Shown one piece after another: positions 32,041 through 41,010 of a stretch of 64,000 nucleotides of DNA (positions are counted from its first letter, which is position 1; each line of letters starts with the position of its first letter). The position numbers and the translations under genes are program-made. Source of the DNA: G963704535 sp963704535 (lineage in GTDB: Bacteria > Chloroflexota > Chloroflexia > Chloroflexales > Roseiflexaceae); contig OY969916.1 in assembly GCA_963704535.1 (NCBI GenBank), positions 1,488,001 through 1,552,000 of the forward strand, given 5' to 3'. The notes below the pieces were generated by a model. That model worked only from the letters and a program-made list of their open reading frames with translations. It was not told where the DNA came from and did not search any database.

Positions 32041-32313
32041 TCAGTCTCGTTCGGCTCGCCCGTTGTCGTGGCGCGCGCCCCTGATGAGGCGGCGCTCGGA
32101 GCCGTGTAGCGCTTGCACTTCGCGCAGCAGCGCATCGCGCTCGGTCTTGAGCGCCAGCATCTGCCGCGCCAGCACGCGGATGCATTCGGCTAGCTCGGCG
32201 TCGGCATGCACGACGTAGGTCCCGACGTGAACTGTCGGCCGGTTGCGATCCCGCAGGCAGAGATACGCCTCCCGGCAGGCTTCCAGAAACAACGTGCGTT
32301 GCTGATTGTCCAT
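32041..32313 (-). CDS. Small protein of unknown function with helical C-terminal half
   Basis: About 90 residues (MDNQQRTLFLEACREAYLCL). The second half (ELAECIRVLARQMLALKTERDALLREVQAL) is probably a coiled coil. AGGAG lies 7 bp before the ATG at 32313. It is convergent with the preceding small gene. No family recognised. Confidence 0.6.
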   Translation of the reverse strand: MDNQQRTLFLEACREAYLCLRDRNRPTVHVGTYVVHADAELAECIRVLARQMLALKTERDALLREVQALHGSERRLIRGARHDNGRAERD

Positions 32314-32537
32314 AGCCACTCTCCTGGTGGAGCGTCGGCCGCGCCGGGGAAAGAGAAACGACGGCGAATGGACCGTGCGGGGCAGCGTCCGACACTGATT
32401 CAGGCGCGATCAAGCGAGGCATGGTATGGCGCTGATATAGGACGGGGGATTGTGGCACCTCGCCGGCTCAGAGTATACCGAAGGTCGCCGGAATTGTCAA
32501 CAATTGGTTAAGAGGTAACTGTTCAAAGACCTGGCTC

Positions 32538-32623
32538 CAACGCAAAGACGCCAAGAGGCAAAGCGGCAGAGATAAGAATTGCCTGACATCTTTGCACCTT
32601 TGTATCTTTGCGGCTTTGCGTTG
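32538..32623. repeat. Inverted CAACGCAAAG / CTTTGCGTTG repeat
   Basis: CAACGCAAAGACGCC with GGCAAAG units, then TTTGCACCTTTGTATCTTTGCGGCTTTGCGTTG. Partly made of 7-8 bp CAAAG-type units. Part of the 466-bp gene-free stretch 32314-32779, which otherwise holds only the two repeats listed next. Confidence 0.8.
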
Positions 32624-32646
32624 AATGTGAACATTTACGTTAAGAG

Positions 32647-32772
32647 AGGTTGGAGATTGGAGGTTGGAGATTGGAGACGAACGCGGCTAATCTCCAATCT
32701 CCAATCTCTAAGAGACTGTCTGAAAGTAAATTCTTGAGGGGCAACCCCTCAAACTCCCCTTTTCAGACAGCC
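32647..32772. repeat. Inverted GATTGGA/TCCAATC array followed by type A element, copy 7
   Basis: 32647-32708 has GGTTGGAGATTGG units then CTCCAATCT units. 32709-32772 is a short type A element with inverted ends GAGACTGTCTGAAAG and CTTTTCAGACAG. Confidence 0.85.
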
Positions 32773-32779
32773 CTCGTCT

Positions 32780-33766
32780 CTACGTCCGGTGGCGACCCCA
32801 GACTTGGGGGTTGACGAGGCTGGTCGGGCGCTCGCCGCGCAGCGCGCTCGCGACCTGCTCGCAAGCCATCACCTGCATGCGGGGCACACACGCGCCGGTG
32901 TAGGAGGCGATATGGGGGGTGCAGACGGTGTTGGGCAGATGGAAGAGCGGGTTGTCGGGCGCCGGCGGCTCCGGGTCGAAGACATCCAGGCCGGCGCCGG
33001 CCAGGTGGCCGGTCTCCAGCGCGGCGATCAGCGCCGCCTCGTCGACGATCGGCCCGCGCGAGACATTGACCAAATAGCTGCCCGGTCGCATCAGCGCCAG
33101 CCGCTCGGCATTGATCAGGCGGTACGTCTCCGGGATGGCCGGGCAATGGATCGATACCACGTCGGCGACCGGCAGGAGCTGCTCCAGTGTGGGCACCAGC
33201 TCGACGCCCAGCGCCGCGGCGCGCTCCGGGGCGGCGTACGGGTCATACGCCAGCACCCGCATCCCCAGCACACCGGCGATCTCGGCGACGCGCCCGCCGA
33301 TACGCCCAAGCCCGACCAGCCCTAACGCCGCGCCGCGCAGCTCCAACCCCAACGGCATCGAGCTGAAGGGTGGAAAGCCGTGCCCGGTGCGGAGGATGCG
33401 ATCGGTGAAGGCGACCTGCTTGGCCAGCGCCATCATCAGTGCGATCGCATGCTCGGCCGTCGGCTCGGTCGGCCCGTCCGGCGTGTTGACCACCAAAATG
33501 CCACGCTCGGTGGCGGCCGCCAGGTCGATCCGGTCAACTCCGATGCCGGTGCGAGCGAGGACGCGCAGCCTTAGGCCGATCCGGTCCATGGCTGCGCCAT
33601 CCATCACGGTCAGGCCGCTCAGAATCAGTGCATCGCAGGTGGCCGCCATGGCGAACCACTCCTCCGTCTCCGAACTGCCGCCGGCGAGCACCTCCGCCAG
33701 CGGCTCCAGCGGGGCCAGCGCCTCGGGGTAGAAGACCGACAGGGTCCATACGCGTGCGTGTCTCAT
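32780..33766 (-). CDS. D-isomer-specific 2-hydroxyacid dehydrogenase
   Basis: 328 residues. NAD-binding Rossmann motif ALGLVGLGRIGGRVAEIAGV with Asp in VLAYDPY. Catalytic Arg in LVNVSRGPIVDEAAL, Glu in GLDVFDPEPP, His in CTPHIASYTG. N-terminal substrate domain has LARTGIGVDRIDLAAATERGI. Resembles phosphoglycerate dehydrogenase or hydroxypyruvate/glyoxylate reductase-like enzymes; the lack of a C-terminal ACT domain argues against a long serine-pathway SerA. Substrate unknown. Confidence 0.92.
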   Translation of the reverse strand: MRHARVWTLSVFYPEALAPLEPLAEVLAGGSSETEEWFAMAATCDALILSGLTVMDGAAMDRIGLRLRVLARTGIGVDRIDLAAATERGILVVNTPDGPTEPTAEHAIALMMALAKQVAFTDRILRTGHGFPPFSSMPLGLELRGAALGLVGLGRIGGRVAEIAGVLGMRVLAYDPYAAPERAAALGVELVPTLEQLLPVADVVSIHCPAIPETYRLINAERLALMRPGSYLVNVSRGPIVDEAALIAALETGHLAGAGLDVFDPEPPAPDNPLFHLPNTVCTPHIASYTGACVPRMQVMACEQVASALRGERPTSLVNPQVWGRHRT

Positions 33767-33852
33767 AGATCGCCCTTTTCATCTATGTGCTCGACAGTTC
33801 GCGCCATCATATAGCATTCCTATCGGGGTTGTAAAGTGGGAAGATGTGCGGC

Positions 33853-34644
33853 TCACGAGCTGGCGCTGGTATAGCTGCGAACGGCGACGCTCCAGAACCA
33901 GCGCGAGATCAGCAGCAGCACCAGCGCCACGCCGGCGGCGACCAGCGCGCTCTCGGGCCGGATACGCCCGACGATCGCCTCGGCCGGCACGGTGGTGATA
34001 AACGCGACTGGCACGATAAATGTAAACAGCAGGCGCACCCAGGTGGGGAACGCCGTCACCGGGAACTGCCCGGCGCGAAACAGCCCGCTGAACAGCTCGG
34101 TGATATTCTCGACCTTCACGAACCAGAACGCGGTCGTCGTCAGCATAAACCAGATCGCGTAGACGATCACCACCCCGGCGGCGACCAACGCCGCGCCCAG
34201 CGCGACCCCCTGCGCCGTGATGCCTCCGATATCGGACGCGGCCCAGACAATCACGATGATGCCGATGACCATATCGATCATACGGAACACATTGACGTTG
34301 CGGGTCGAGACCAGGAACTGCGCGTCGATCGGCTTGAGCAGCGTAAAATCCATGGTGCCCAGCCGGACGGCCTCGGCGATCTTGTTGAGGTTCGGGTAGA
34401 GGAACGCCCCGATAAACCCCTGCATCAGCGTAAACAGCCCGACCACGACGCTAGCCTCGCGGTAGCTCCAGCCGCCGATCGGCTGCCCATCGCCGGTGAG
34501 CACCAGCAGGCCAAAGAGCGACCCGCCGGAGATCAGGAAGGCGCCGATCAGGCTGATCATGAAGTTGGCGCGGTACTCAAGCTGCGCGCTGATACTCGCC
34601 CCAGCGAAGACCCGCATCAGTCGGAGGTAGCGCCGTAGTTTCAT
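33853..34644 (-). CDS. ABC-2 family transporter permease (DUF990-like), second of pair
   Basis: 263 residues with six hydrophobic segments; N-terminus MKLRRYLRLMRVFAGASISAQLEYRANF typical of the ABC-2 'viologen/daunorubicin-like' permease group. GGAGGG precedes the ATG at 34644; an in-frame extension upstream would only translate repeat. It forms an exporter with the other permease and ATPase genes. Exported substrate unknown. Confidence 0.87.
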   Translation of the reverse strand: MKLRRYLRLMRVFAGASISAQLEYRANFMISLIGAFLISGGSLFGLLVLTGDGQPIGGWSYREASVVVGLFTLMQGFIGAFLYPNLNKIAEAVRLGTMDFTLLKPIDAQFLVSTRNVNVFRMIDMVIGIIVIVWAASDIGGITAQGVALGAALVAAGVVIVYAIWFMLTTTAFWFVKVENITELFSGLFRAGQFPVTAFPTWVRLLFTFIVPVAFITTVPAEAIVGRIRPESALVAAGVALVLLLISRWFWSVAVRSYTSASS

Positions 34645-34653
34645 CGTAGCCCT

Positions 34654-34754
34654 CCGGGTGACAAGGTGACAAGATGACAAGATGAAGGGGTGAAGGGGTG
34701 AAAGGGTGAAAGGGTGACGATATTACGTTTCACGTTTCACGTTTCACGCAACAC
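34654..34754. repeat. Composite octamer/heptamer array
   Basis: GACAAGAT/GACAAGGT units, GAAGGGGT/GAAAGGGT units, then TTTCACG units, filling the gap between the two permease genes. Confidence 0.88.
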
Positions 34755-34757
34755 ATT

Positions 34758-35561
34758 TCACGCTCCAACCGCCCCGTAGCGCCGCAGCCCTCGGCGCCAC
34801 ATCAGCACCCGCAGCAGCCCGAATAGCAGCACCCAGACGAGCTGGACGCCGATGATCAGGGCGATCTCGGGCCAGCTCGCCGCGCCGGTCAGGACCTGCA
34901 CCGGGTAGTAGACCAGGTACGGGAAGGGCAGCCACTCGACGATCGCTCGGACCGCCGGCGGGTAGAACTCCAGCGGCGCGAAGCTGCCGGTCAGGAACGC
35001 GGCGATAATGAAATACAGCTCGTCGACCGACGTCGCCTGCTCGAACCAGAACGCCAGCAGGCCGACGCAGTAGGCGATCTGGAAGCGGATCGCCCAGGCC
35101 AGGTTGATACTGACCAGGTAGGCCAGCGCGTGCGGCAGATCGGGCGTGATCTGAGTGCCCGGCACCAGCAGCAGCCCGGCCACGAGGACGATCAGCATAA
35201 ACGGGAACCGCACCAGGCGCTCGGCCAGGTGCGACATCGCGTGCTCCCAAAAAACGTCGAGCGGGCGCAGCAGTTTGGGCGAAAGCGTGCCCTGGCGGAT
35301 CTGAAAATCCAGCTCCCATGAGACCCATGCTACGATCAGTTGCTGGCTGAGCCAGGCCGAGATAAAGTAGCCAGCGAAGCGCTGTGAGGTAAAGTCGCCG
35401 ACCGCGCCGCCGGCGGCCTGCGCCTTGCCGATCCAGACCGCCAGCATGATCAGCGGGATCGACCCGGTCAGAATCCAGATCACGATCTCGGCCCGGTAGG
35501 CGCTCATATGCCCGAACCAGACTGTCAGCAGGACGCGCGCCTTGTGCAGGTTCATCCGCAT
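34758..35561 (-). CDS. ABC-2 family transporter permease, first of pair
   Basis: 267 residues, about six membrane helices. Core motif SWELDFQIRQGTLSPKLLRPLDVFWEHAMSHLAERLVRF is characteristic of ABC-2 permeases of this group. Start at the first of two Met codons (MRMN); the second lies two codons later. The partner ATPase gene is upstream, separated by a type B element. Confidence 0.87.
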   Translation of the reverse strand: MRMNLHKARVLLTVWFGHMSAYRAEIVIWILTGSIPLIMLAVWIGKAQAAGGAVGDFTSQRFAGYFISAWLSQQLIVAWVSWELDFQIRQGTLSPKLLRPLDVFWEHAMSHLAERLVRFPFMLIVLVAGLLLVPGTQITPDLPHALAYLVSINLAWAIRFQIAYCVGLLAFWFEQATSVDELYFIIAAFLTGSFAPLEFYPPAVRAIVEWLPFPYLVYYPVQVLTGAASWPEIALIIGVQLVWVLLFGLLRVLMWRRGLRRYGAVGA

Positions 35562-35578
35562 ATGGATCTCGTTCGCTC

Positions 35579-35783
35579 ATTCACAGGAGTCACACGCTCA
35601 TCTCCCAAACGTGGTCTCAGCCTTCGGCAGAGTGGTACTTTTTCTTCCTTTTATCAACGATTTTCGCCTGGCCAGGCGAAAATCGTTGATAAAAAAGAGG
35701 TCAAGCACCTTGCTGCCGAACTTCCTGAGCTTGACGAAGGGCAGGCAAGAGCGGCTTTGCGGCGCCACCGCGTAACTCCTGTC
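35579..35783. mobile_element. Type B palindromic MITE-like element, copy 2 (complete)
   Basis: About 205 bp with inverted ends ACAGGAGTCACAC and GTAACTCCTGT. A perfect 42-bp palindrome sits in the middle at 35651-35692 (TTATCAACGATTTTCGCCTGG and complement). Also holds a CCTGAGCTTGACGAAGG dispersed motif. It separates the ATPase and permease genes and carries the ATPase stop codon at its edge. Confidence 0.88.
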
Positions 35784-36819
35784 ATTTAGGAGCGGGCACA
35801 TAGGCCTCCTGCTGCTCCTCCAGGCCAGGTTCGACGGCAACCGTCTGCGGGTGCTTCCCGGCGAACACCTCGCCGATCACATCCTCGATCGGCGGATCTT
35901 CGATCGTCACATCGGCGATCGGCAGGTCGGCCAGCAGCCGGGCGGCGACCTGGCTGGTCGTCTGGCGCGGCACGACCAGCTCGGCCCGCAGCCCGTCGTG
36001 AGACTGCACCTGCCCATAGGCGGCCAGCCGCTCGTCCGTCACCGGGCTGGCCAGCTCGAGGCGGATGAGCTTGTGCGGCGCCGCCTCCTCGACCAGGCGC
36101 GAGAGGTCGCCGTCGAACACGATCCGCCCGCGGTCGATCACAATGATCCGCCGGCACAGCGCGGTGACGTCGGCCATATAGTGGCTGGTCAGAATCACGG
36201 TCGCCTCGAAGCGCCGGTTGTACGCGGCGACGAACTCGCGGATGCGAACCTGCATGTTCACGTCGAGGCCGATCGTCGGCTCATCGAGAAACAGAACCTT
36301 CGGCCGGTGCAACAGGGCCGCCGCCAGCTCGCATTTCATCCGCTCACCCAGCGATAGCTTGCGAACCTGCTTCTTGAGAATATCGTCCAGGTCGAGCAGC
36401 TCGCTGAACTCGCGCATGGTGGCGCGGAACTCGTCGTCGGGGATCTCGTAGATCGCCTGGTTCACCAGGAAGCTGTCGAGGGCTGGGAGGTCCCACACGA
36501 GCTGCTGCTTCTGGCCCATCACCAGCGTGATCGTCTTGAGGAACTCAGGCCGGCGCTCGCGGGGGGTGAACTGATCCACATGCAGCGTGCCGCCGGTCGG
36601 GTACAGCAGCCCCGCCAGCATCTTGAGCGTCGTGGTCTTCCCGGCGCCGTTCGGGCCGAGAAAGCCGACCATCTCGCCGGCGTCGATCGTACACGAGATG
36701 CCGTCGACCGCCCGCACGATCTTGGTGGTGCGCCTGAAGAACGACTTGAGCGACCCGGCCAGGCCAGGCTCTTTCTCGTGGACGGTATAGTGTTTCTCAA
36801 GGCCCTGGACTGCGATCAT
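35782..36819 (-). CDS. ABC-2 type exporter ATP-binding protein
   Basis: 345 residues. Walker A GPNGAGKTTT, signature LSLGERMKCELAAA, Walker B VLFLDEPTIGLD, switch His in LTSHYMADV. The ~100-residue C-terminal extension (LLADLPIADVTIEDPPIEDVIGEVF) is common in drug- or polysaccharide-type ABC-2 ATPases. GGTGGGGAAGC precedes the ATG at 36819. The final Lys codon and stop border the type B element. With the two permeases it forms one exporter. Confidence 0.92.
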   Translation of the reverse strand: MIAVQGLEKHYTVHEKEPGLAGSLKSFFRRTTKIVRAVDGISCTIDAGEMVGFLGPNGAGKTTTLKMLAGLLYPTGGTLHVDQFTPRERRPEFLKTITLVMGQKQQLVWDLPALDSFLVNQAIYEIPDDEFRATMREFSELLDLDDILKKQVRKLSLGERMKCELAAALLHRPKVLFLDEPTIGLDVNMQVRIREFVAAYNRRFEATVILTSHYMADVTALCRRIIVIDRGRIVFDGDLSRLVEEAAPHKLIRLELASPVTDERLAAYGQVQSHDGLRAELVVPRQTTSQVAARLLADLPIADVTIEDPPIEDVIGEVFAGKHPQTVAVEPGLEEQQEAYVPAPK

Positions 36820-36937
36820 GCTTCCCCACCCAGGCGACGATGCTGCTCGATGGGTACACGAGTAGTTCGCCATATTCAGAACATGCGTTTGGCAGCGCGA
36901 GTATAGCAGCAAACACGCTTCCGTGCAAGAGAAACAA

Positions 36938-36984
36938 AGAAAGGGGAGTTTGAGGGGCTAGCCCCTCAAACTCCCCTTTTCCGG
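36938..36984. repeat. Type A element core, copy 8
   Basis: Perfect palindrome GGGGAGTTTGAGGGGCTAGCCCCTCAAACTCCCC, without the outer inverted ends, upstream of the ATPase gene. Confidence 0.85.
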
Positions 36985-36999
36985 CAATTTCTCAGGCAA

Positions 37000-37389
37000 T
37001 CACTCGATCATACCAGCGTGGTATGCAAGATCTGCTCTAGTGTCTCCAGTGTGAACGGCTTGGCTAGATAATAATCTACGTGCTGCGTCTGGGCGCGCTT
37101 CTTCAGCTTCATGCAGCCCAAACGCGCTGATCATCACAATATACGTGCCCGGCGACCGGCTCTTGATCTCGGTCGAGAGCTGTAGCCCATTCATTCGGGG
37201 CATGGTGTAGTCGGTGATCACCAGCGAGACCGGGCGCTCTTCGAGTTTGGATAGCGCATCCACACCGTCGCTGGCGGTGAGAATATCGTAGCCGTTGGTC
37301 ATGTCCCGCATGAGACGGCGCAGAATAATCAGGATGTCGGGCTCGTCGTCGACCACAAGGATCGCTGGGTGCCGTGTCGGGGCAGGCAT
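37000..37389 (-). pseudogene. Single-domain response regulator, frameshifted near its C-terminus
   Basis: Receiver domain with acidic pocket ILVVDDEPD and phospho-acceptor Asp in LVITDYTMPRMNG. After YIVMISAFG the frame changes: the read frame gives unrelated residues, while the next frame holds the expected end (HVDYYLAKPFTLETLEQIL, stop at 37008), including the conserved Lys. Removing one G from a GGG run at the junction restores a ~126-residue receiver. So this is a one-base indel: a real mutation or a sequencing error. The product as read would lack the conserved Lys. Confidence 0.82.
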
Positions 37390-37521
37390 AACACTCCTTT
37401 CAGTCCAAACCTCCTACAGGATGTGGCACTCTCGCCGCCATCAGTATAGGCCCGACCAAGCACCAATTTATTAACAAACCGTCATCATGGCGCGGCGCCC
37501 ACCTGCCGCACCACGATCAGC

Positions 37522-38685
37522 TTATCTGCGGCCGAACTCGGCGCCCCACACCTCGCCGGGGCGGCCCAGAATCTGGCGCACATTACCGGGTGTGCTGGGC
37601 AGCACGAAGCTCTCGAACGCCTCCAGCTCCGGGTCGAATCGCACCAGCGCGTTTGCGCCGAAGTCGCTCAACCAGACAATATCGCGATCGTCCACGTACA
37701 CCGCGTAGGGCTTTGGCGCCGGCCCAGGCAGCCGCCACTCGCGCCACTCCCCAGAGCCCGGATCATACACGGCCACATTCCCGGCGTTCCACTCACTGAC
37801 CCAGATGCGCCCCAGCGAGTCGGACCACACGCGCCGCGCCCCCTGGCCCTCCGTTGGCGGCTCGACCACCTGCGCCGCGCCCGTCGTCAGATCAATCGCC
37901 ACGATATGGCTGCCGGCAAGCGAGGCGTAGAACACCGCCCCGTCGGGCGTCGTCGTGATGCCGTAGGGGCCGCGACCGCGCGGGGCGTCGAACACCTCCA
38001 CCTGGCCCGCCGCCGGGTCAAGCCGGCCGTAGATGCCGCTCTGGCCGGTGAACCATAGCACACCCTGCCGATCAAACGTCGCAGTGTTGAGGTTGGCAGA
38101 CGCGCGGTCAGGCGGCAGCGGGAAGGACTGGACCTCCTCGGTGGCCGGGTCCACCCGCACAATTGCGTTCAGGCCGCCATCGGTGATCCAGGGCGCGCCA
38201 TCCGGCCCGACGATCACGCCATGCGGCGCCGACCCAGCACCCAGCTTGATATGGTGCGTCTCGCCGGTGGCCGGGTCAAGCCGGCCCAGCTCCCCCGAGC
38301 CCTGGGCGGTGTACCAGACGCTCCCATCCGGCGCGGGGGCGACGTCGTGCGGGTGTGTGCCCGCCGGAACCGGGTACTCCTGGAGGGTCGGCGCCGCAGT
38401 CGGCTGCGCCTCGGGCGCGGCGGTCGGCGCGGCCACCGTGGGAGCCGCAGGAGCCGGAGCTGCGGTCGGCGCGGCGGGCGCCGCAGTCGGCGCGACGGCG
38501 GTCGCGAGGGCCGTGGGCGGCAGGCTGGGCGCGGCCGCCGGCGGAACCGGGCTGGCGGCGCTTTGGGATGTGGGTGCCTGGCCCGTATCAGTGGGCGCCG
38601 CAGCCTGCTGGGACGAGCCAGCGCAGCCGGCCAGCGCCACCGACGACCACAAGCCGGCCAGTATCAGCATGCGTAACTTTTTCAT
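37522..38685 (-). CDS. Vgb/NHL-like beta-propeller lipoprotein
   Basis: 387 residues. Lipoprotein signal with lipobox SVALAGC, then an Ala/Pro/Thr-rich linker (~60 residues), then about six propeller blades with GSVWYTAQGSGELGRLDPATGE-type units (HGVIVGPDGAPWITD, RQGVLWFTGQSG, SLGRIWVSEWNAGNV). The blades resemble virginiamycin B lyase, but surface NHL-type propellers with other roles are common and the lyase function should not be assumed. Extracytoplasmic, lipid-anchored. Confidence 0.85.
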   Translation of the reverse strand: MKKLRMLILAGLWSSVALAGCAGSSQQAAAPTDTGQAPTSQSAASPVPPAAAPSLPPTALATAVAPTAAPAAPTAAPAPAAPTVAAPTAAPEAQPTAAPTLQEYPVPAGTHPHDVAPAPDGSVWYTAQGSGELGRLDPATGETHHIKLGAGSAPHGVIVGPDGAPWITDGGLNAIVRVDPATEEVQSFPLPPDRASANLNTATFDRQGVLWFTGQSGIYGRLDPAAGQVEVFDAPRGRGPYGITTTPDGAVFYASLAGSHIVAIDLTTGAAQVVEPPTEGQGARRVWSDSLGRIWVSEWNAGNVAVYDPGSGEWREWRLPGPAPKPYAVYVDDRDIVWLSDFGANALVRFDPELEAFESFVLPSTPGNVRQILGRPGEVWGAEFGRR

Positions 38686-38715
38686 GAATTAACTCCTCCT
38701 ATCTTCCTGTTAGAC

Positions 38716-38825
38716 AAGGTTTGGGGTGACGCCATTCTCCTTTACAATGTGGGTGGGGAAAGACTGAGAGGGCTGCCCCTCAAACTCTCTTTTCCCAGAG
38801 CGGGCGCCACCGTGCAACTCCTGTC
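38716..38825. mobile_element. Composite repeat fragment with type A core, copy 9
   Basis: GACAAGGTTTGGGGTGACGCCATTCTC...TACAATGTGGGTGGGGAA, a type A core AGGGCTGCCCCTCAAACTC, then GGGCGCCACCGTGCAACTCCTGTC, which matches a type B end. So a type A core may sit inside a type B-like frame. Confidence 0.75.
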
Positions 38826-38939
38826 TTTGGGTGATATAATCATAGCGCATCGACTATTGGCACGCCGATGTTCTCAGCAAGCTCTCAGGAACCGTTCAGC
38901 CTTTCCTTAAACAAAACCTCTACAATCCTGGTGCAATCT

Positions 38940-39042
38940 TAGAAACTGTTTGAAAAGGCATTATCTGGACGATACCATGGTGGAAAGAGGATTCTTGAGG
39001 GGCGGCCCCTCAAACTCCCCCTTTTCAAACAGTCTCTTATAA
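38940..39042. mobile_element. Type A MITE-like element, copy 10 (near complete)
   Basis: Inverted ends TTAGAAACTGTTTGAAAAGG and CCTTTTCAAACAGTCTCTTA. Flanked by TTA on both sides, a possible 3-bp target duplication. Ends ~18 bp before the amidase start, between a TATAAT at 38835 and the gene. Confidence 0.85.
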
Positions 39043-39060
39043 AACAGGCGAGGATCAGTC

Positions 39061-40218
39061 GTGCGCCAATCCTTCGTTCGTCGATACTGGAGCCTCGGGC
39101 TGATCGCTATCCCTGTGGCCTTCGCCGCAGCGTACGGTGTCCTGCCGGCCGCGCCGGTGCTGGCGCCCACGCCCAGCCCACTCCCAACCGTTGTAGCGAC
39201 CAGGCAGCCGGCTGCTTCGGCGCCAACGCCCATCCCGCGCCCGGCCACTGTGGTGCCCACGCGCGCCGCCCCGACCAGCACCCCAACCCAGCCGCCGGCG
39301 CCGACAAGCCCGCCCGCCACCACGCCGACGCCCAGCGTCGAGCCGACGCCGACGGCGCGGGCATCGAACGCACCGCCGCGCGTGGGCCTACAGGTCGGCC
39401 ACTGGAAGACGAACGAGCAGCCCGAGGAGCTGGCGCGGCTGCGAACATCGACCGGCGCCATAGCTGGTGGGTACACCGAGGTGGAGATCAACCTCGACAT
39501 CGCCCAGCGCGTCGCGGCGTTGCTTGAGCAGCGCGGCATCTTCGTCGACATCTTGCCGGCCACCGTCCCAGTGGACTACGACGCGGACGTATTCGTCGCC
39601 CTGCACGTCGATGGCTCGTCCAGCAGCGGGGCGCATGGGTTCAAGATCGCGACACCTTGGCGCACCTCGCGCGCTGGGCAGCACCTGCTCGATACGCTGA
39701 CCGCCGAGTATGCCGCCGCGACCGGGATGCCCTGGGACGACGCGATCACCTTCAATATGCGCGGCTACTACGCCTTCAACTACCGGCGCCACGACCACGC
39801 GGTACGCAAGACCACGCCGGGCGTGATCGTCGAGATGGGCTTTCTGACCAATGCCGCTGACCGGGCGATACTGACCACCCAGCAGGATCGGATCGCCGCC
39901 GGGATCGCCGCCGGGATCATCCGCTATCTCAACGAGCGCGATCCGCTCGACGGGGCGGCGCTGCTGCCGCCGGAGTTCAAGAGCCAACGGGTGATCAACC
40001 CCGACGGCGTCGATGCGCGGGCGACGCCCAATGACGATGCGCGGGTGATCGGGCACCTGAACGCGGAACGGCGCCTCAACCCGCTCCAGGAGCGCGATGG
40101 CTGGTACCAGGTGATTGTCAGGGTTGGCGAACAGCGTTTGCTGGGCTGGGTGCGCAAGGACCAACTGATCGAGACCAACGACCCGACGCCCACCCCGCCG
40201 CCGGCGACGGACTCTTGA
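39061..40218 (+). CDS. Secreted N-acetylmuramoyl-L-alanine amidase with SH3-like domain
   Basis: 385 residues. Signal-like N-terminus (YWSLGLIAIPVAFAAAYGVLPAA), Pro/Thr-rich linker, then an amidase_3 domain with zinc ligands His in LQVGHWKTNEQ, Glu in GGYTEVEINL, His in FVALHVDGSSSSGAHGF and catalytic Glu in PGVIVEMGFLTN. The last ~80 residues are SH3-like (VDARATPNDDARVIG). It cleaves the peptide-sugar link in peptidoglycan. Start GTG at 39061. A two-component pair follows in the same direction. Confidence 0.9.
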   Translation: MRQSFVRRYWSLGLIAIPVAFAAAYGVLPAAPVLAPTPSPLPTVVATRQPAASAPTPIPRPATVVPTRAAPTSTPTQPPAPTSPPATTPTPSVEPTPTARASNAPPRVGLQVGHWKTNEQPEELARLRTSTGAIAGGYTEVEINLDIAQRVAALLEQRGIFVDILPATVPVDYDADVFVALHVDGSSSSGAHGFKIATPWRTSRAGQHLLDTLTAEYAAATGMPWDDAITFNMRGYYAFNYRRHDHAVRKTTPGVIVEMGFLTNAADRAILTTQQDRIAAGIAAGIIRYLNERDPLDGAALLPPEFKSQRVINPDGVDARATPNDDARVIGHLNAERRLNPLQERDGWYQVIVRVGEQRLLGWVRKDQLIETNDPTPTPPPATDS

Positions 40219-40329
40219 GCGGCTCCTGACATTTCGCTTTCACGAAGCGCGCCAGGGGTGCAGAGACGCGATCAGCGCTCTTTGCGCCCCATGTGCTTTT
40301 TGCGGTAGAATAGGCCGAAGGAACATACA

Positions 40330-41010
40330 ATGGCAACCGTGCTGATCGTCGACGACGACCGCAGAATAACCGATATGCTGCGCCGGACCCTGGCCTACGA
40401 GGGCTACCACGTGCTGACGGCTGCCAATGGGAACGAGGCGCTGGAGAAAGCACGCGCCCATCACCCCGACGTCGTGGTGCTCGACTGGCTGATGCCTGGG
40501 CTGGATGGGATCGAGGTCGCGCGCCGCATCCGGGCCGCCGACACAACGCCGATCCTGATGCTGACCGCGCGCGACACCGTCGAGGACCGTGTCGAGGGTC
40601 TGGACAATGGCGCCGACGACTACCTGGTCAAGCCCTTCGCGCCGGCCGAGTTGCTGGCCCGCGTCCGTGCGCTGCTACGTCGCAGCGAGACGCCCAAGGA
40701 CCACGAGAAGCCCCTGTCCTACGCCGACCTGCGCCTCGATCCGATGACTCGCGACGCCTGGCGCGGCGACCGGCGCTTCAGCCTGAGCCCCAAGGAGTTC
40801 GACCTGCTGGCCTACCTGCTGCGCCACCCGCGCCAAGTGCTGACCCGCGACCGGGTCTTGCAGGATGTCTGGGGCTATGACTTCGGCGGCAACGGCAATG
40901 TGCTCGAGGTATACATCGGCTACCTGCGCTCCAAGACCGAGGCCGGCGCCGAGCCACGCCTGATCCAGACCGTACGCGGCGTCGGCTATGTGCTGCGGAG
41001 CGACGAATAA
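40330..41010 (+). CDS. OmpR/PhoB-family response regulator
   Basis: 226 residues. Receiver domain with VLIVDDDRR, phospho-acceptor Asp in VVVLDWLMPGLDG and Lys in DYLVKPFAPAELLARV. C-terminal winged helix: FSLSPKEFDLLAYLLRHP, VLTRDRVLQDVWGYDF, RLIQTVRGVGYVLR. The stop is directly followed by the kinase ATG, so they are an operon. Confidence 0.95.
   Translation: MATVLIVDDDRRITDMLRRTLAYEGYHVLTAANGNEALEKARAHHPDVVVLDWLMPGLDGIEVARRIRAADTTPILMLTARDTVEDRVEGLDNGADDYLVKPFAPAELLARVRALLRRSETPKDHEKPLSYADLRLDPMTRDAWRGDRRFSLSPKEFDLLAYLLRHPRQVLTRDRVLQDVWGYDFGGNGNVLEVYIGYLRSKTEAGAEPRLIQTVRGVGYVLRSDE

Noticed and set aside
37522..38685. Virginiamycin B lyase as a firm resistance-gene call
   Set aside because: Only the propeller fold is supported; lipid anchor and Pro-rich linker suggest a surface NHL-type protein.
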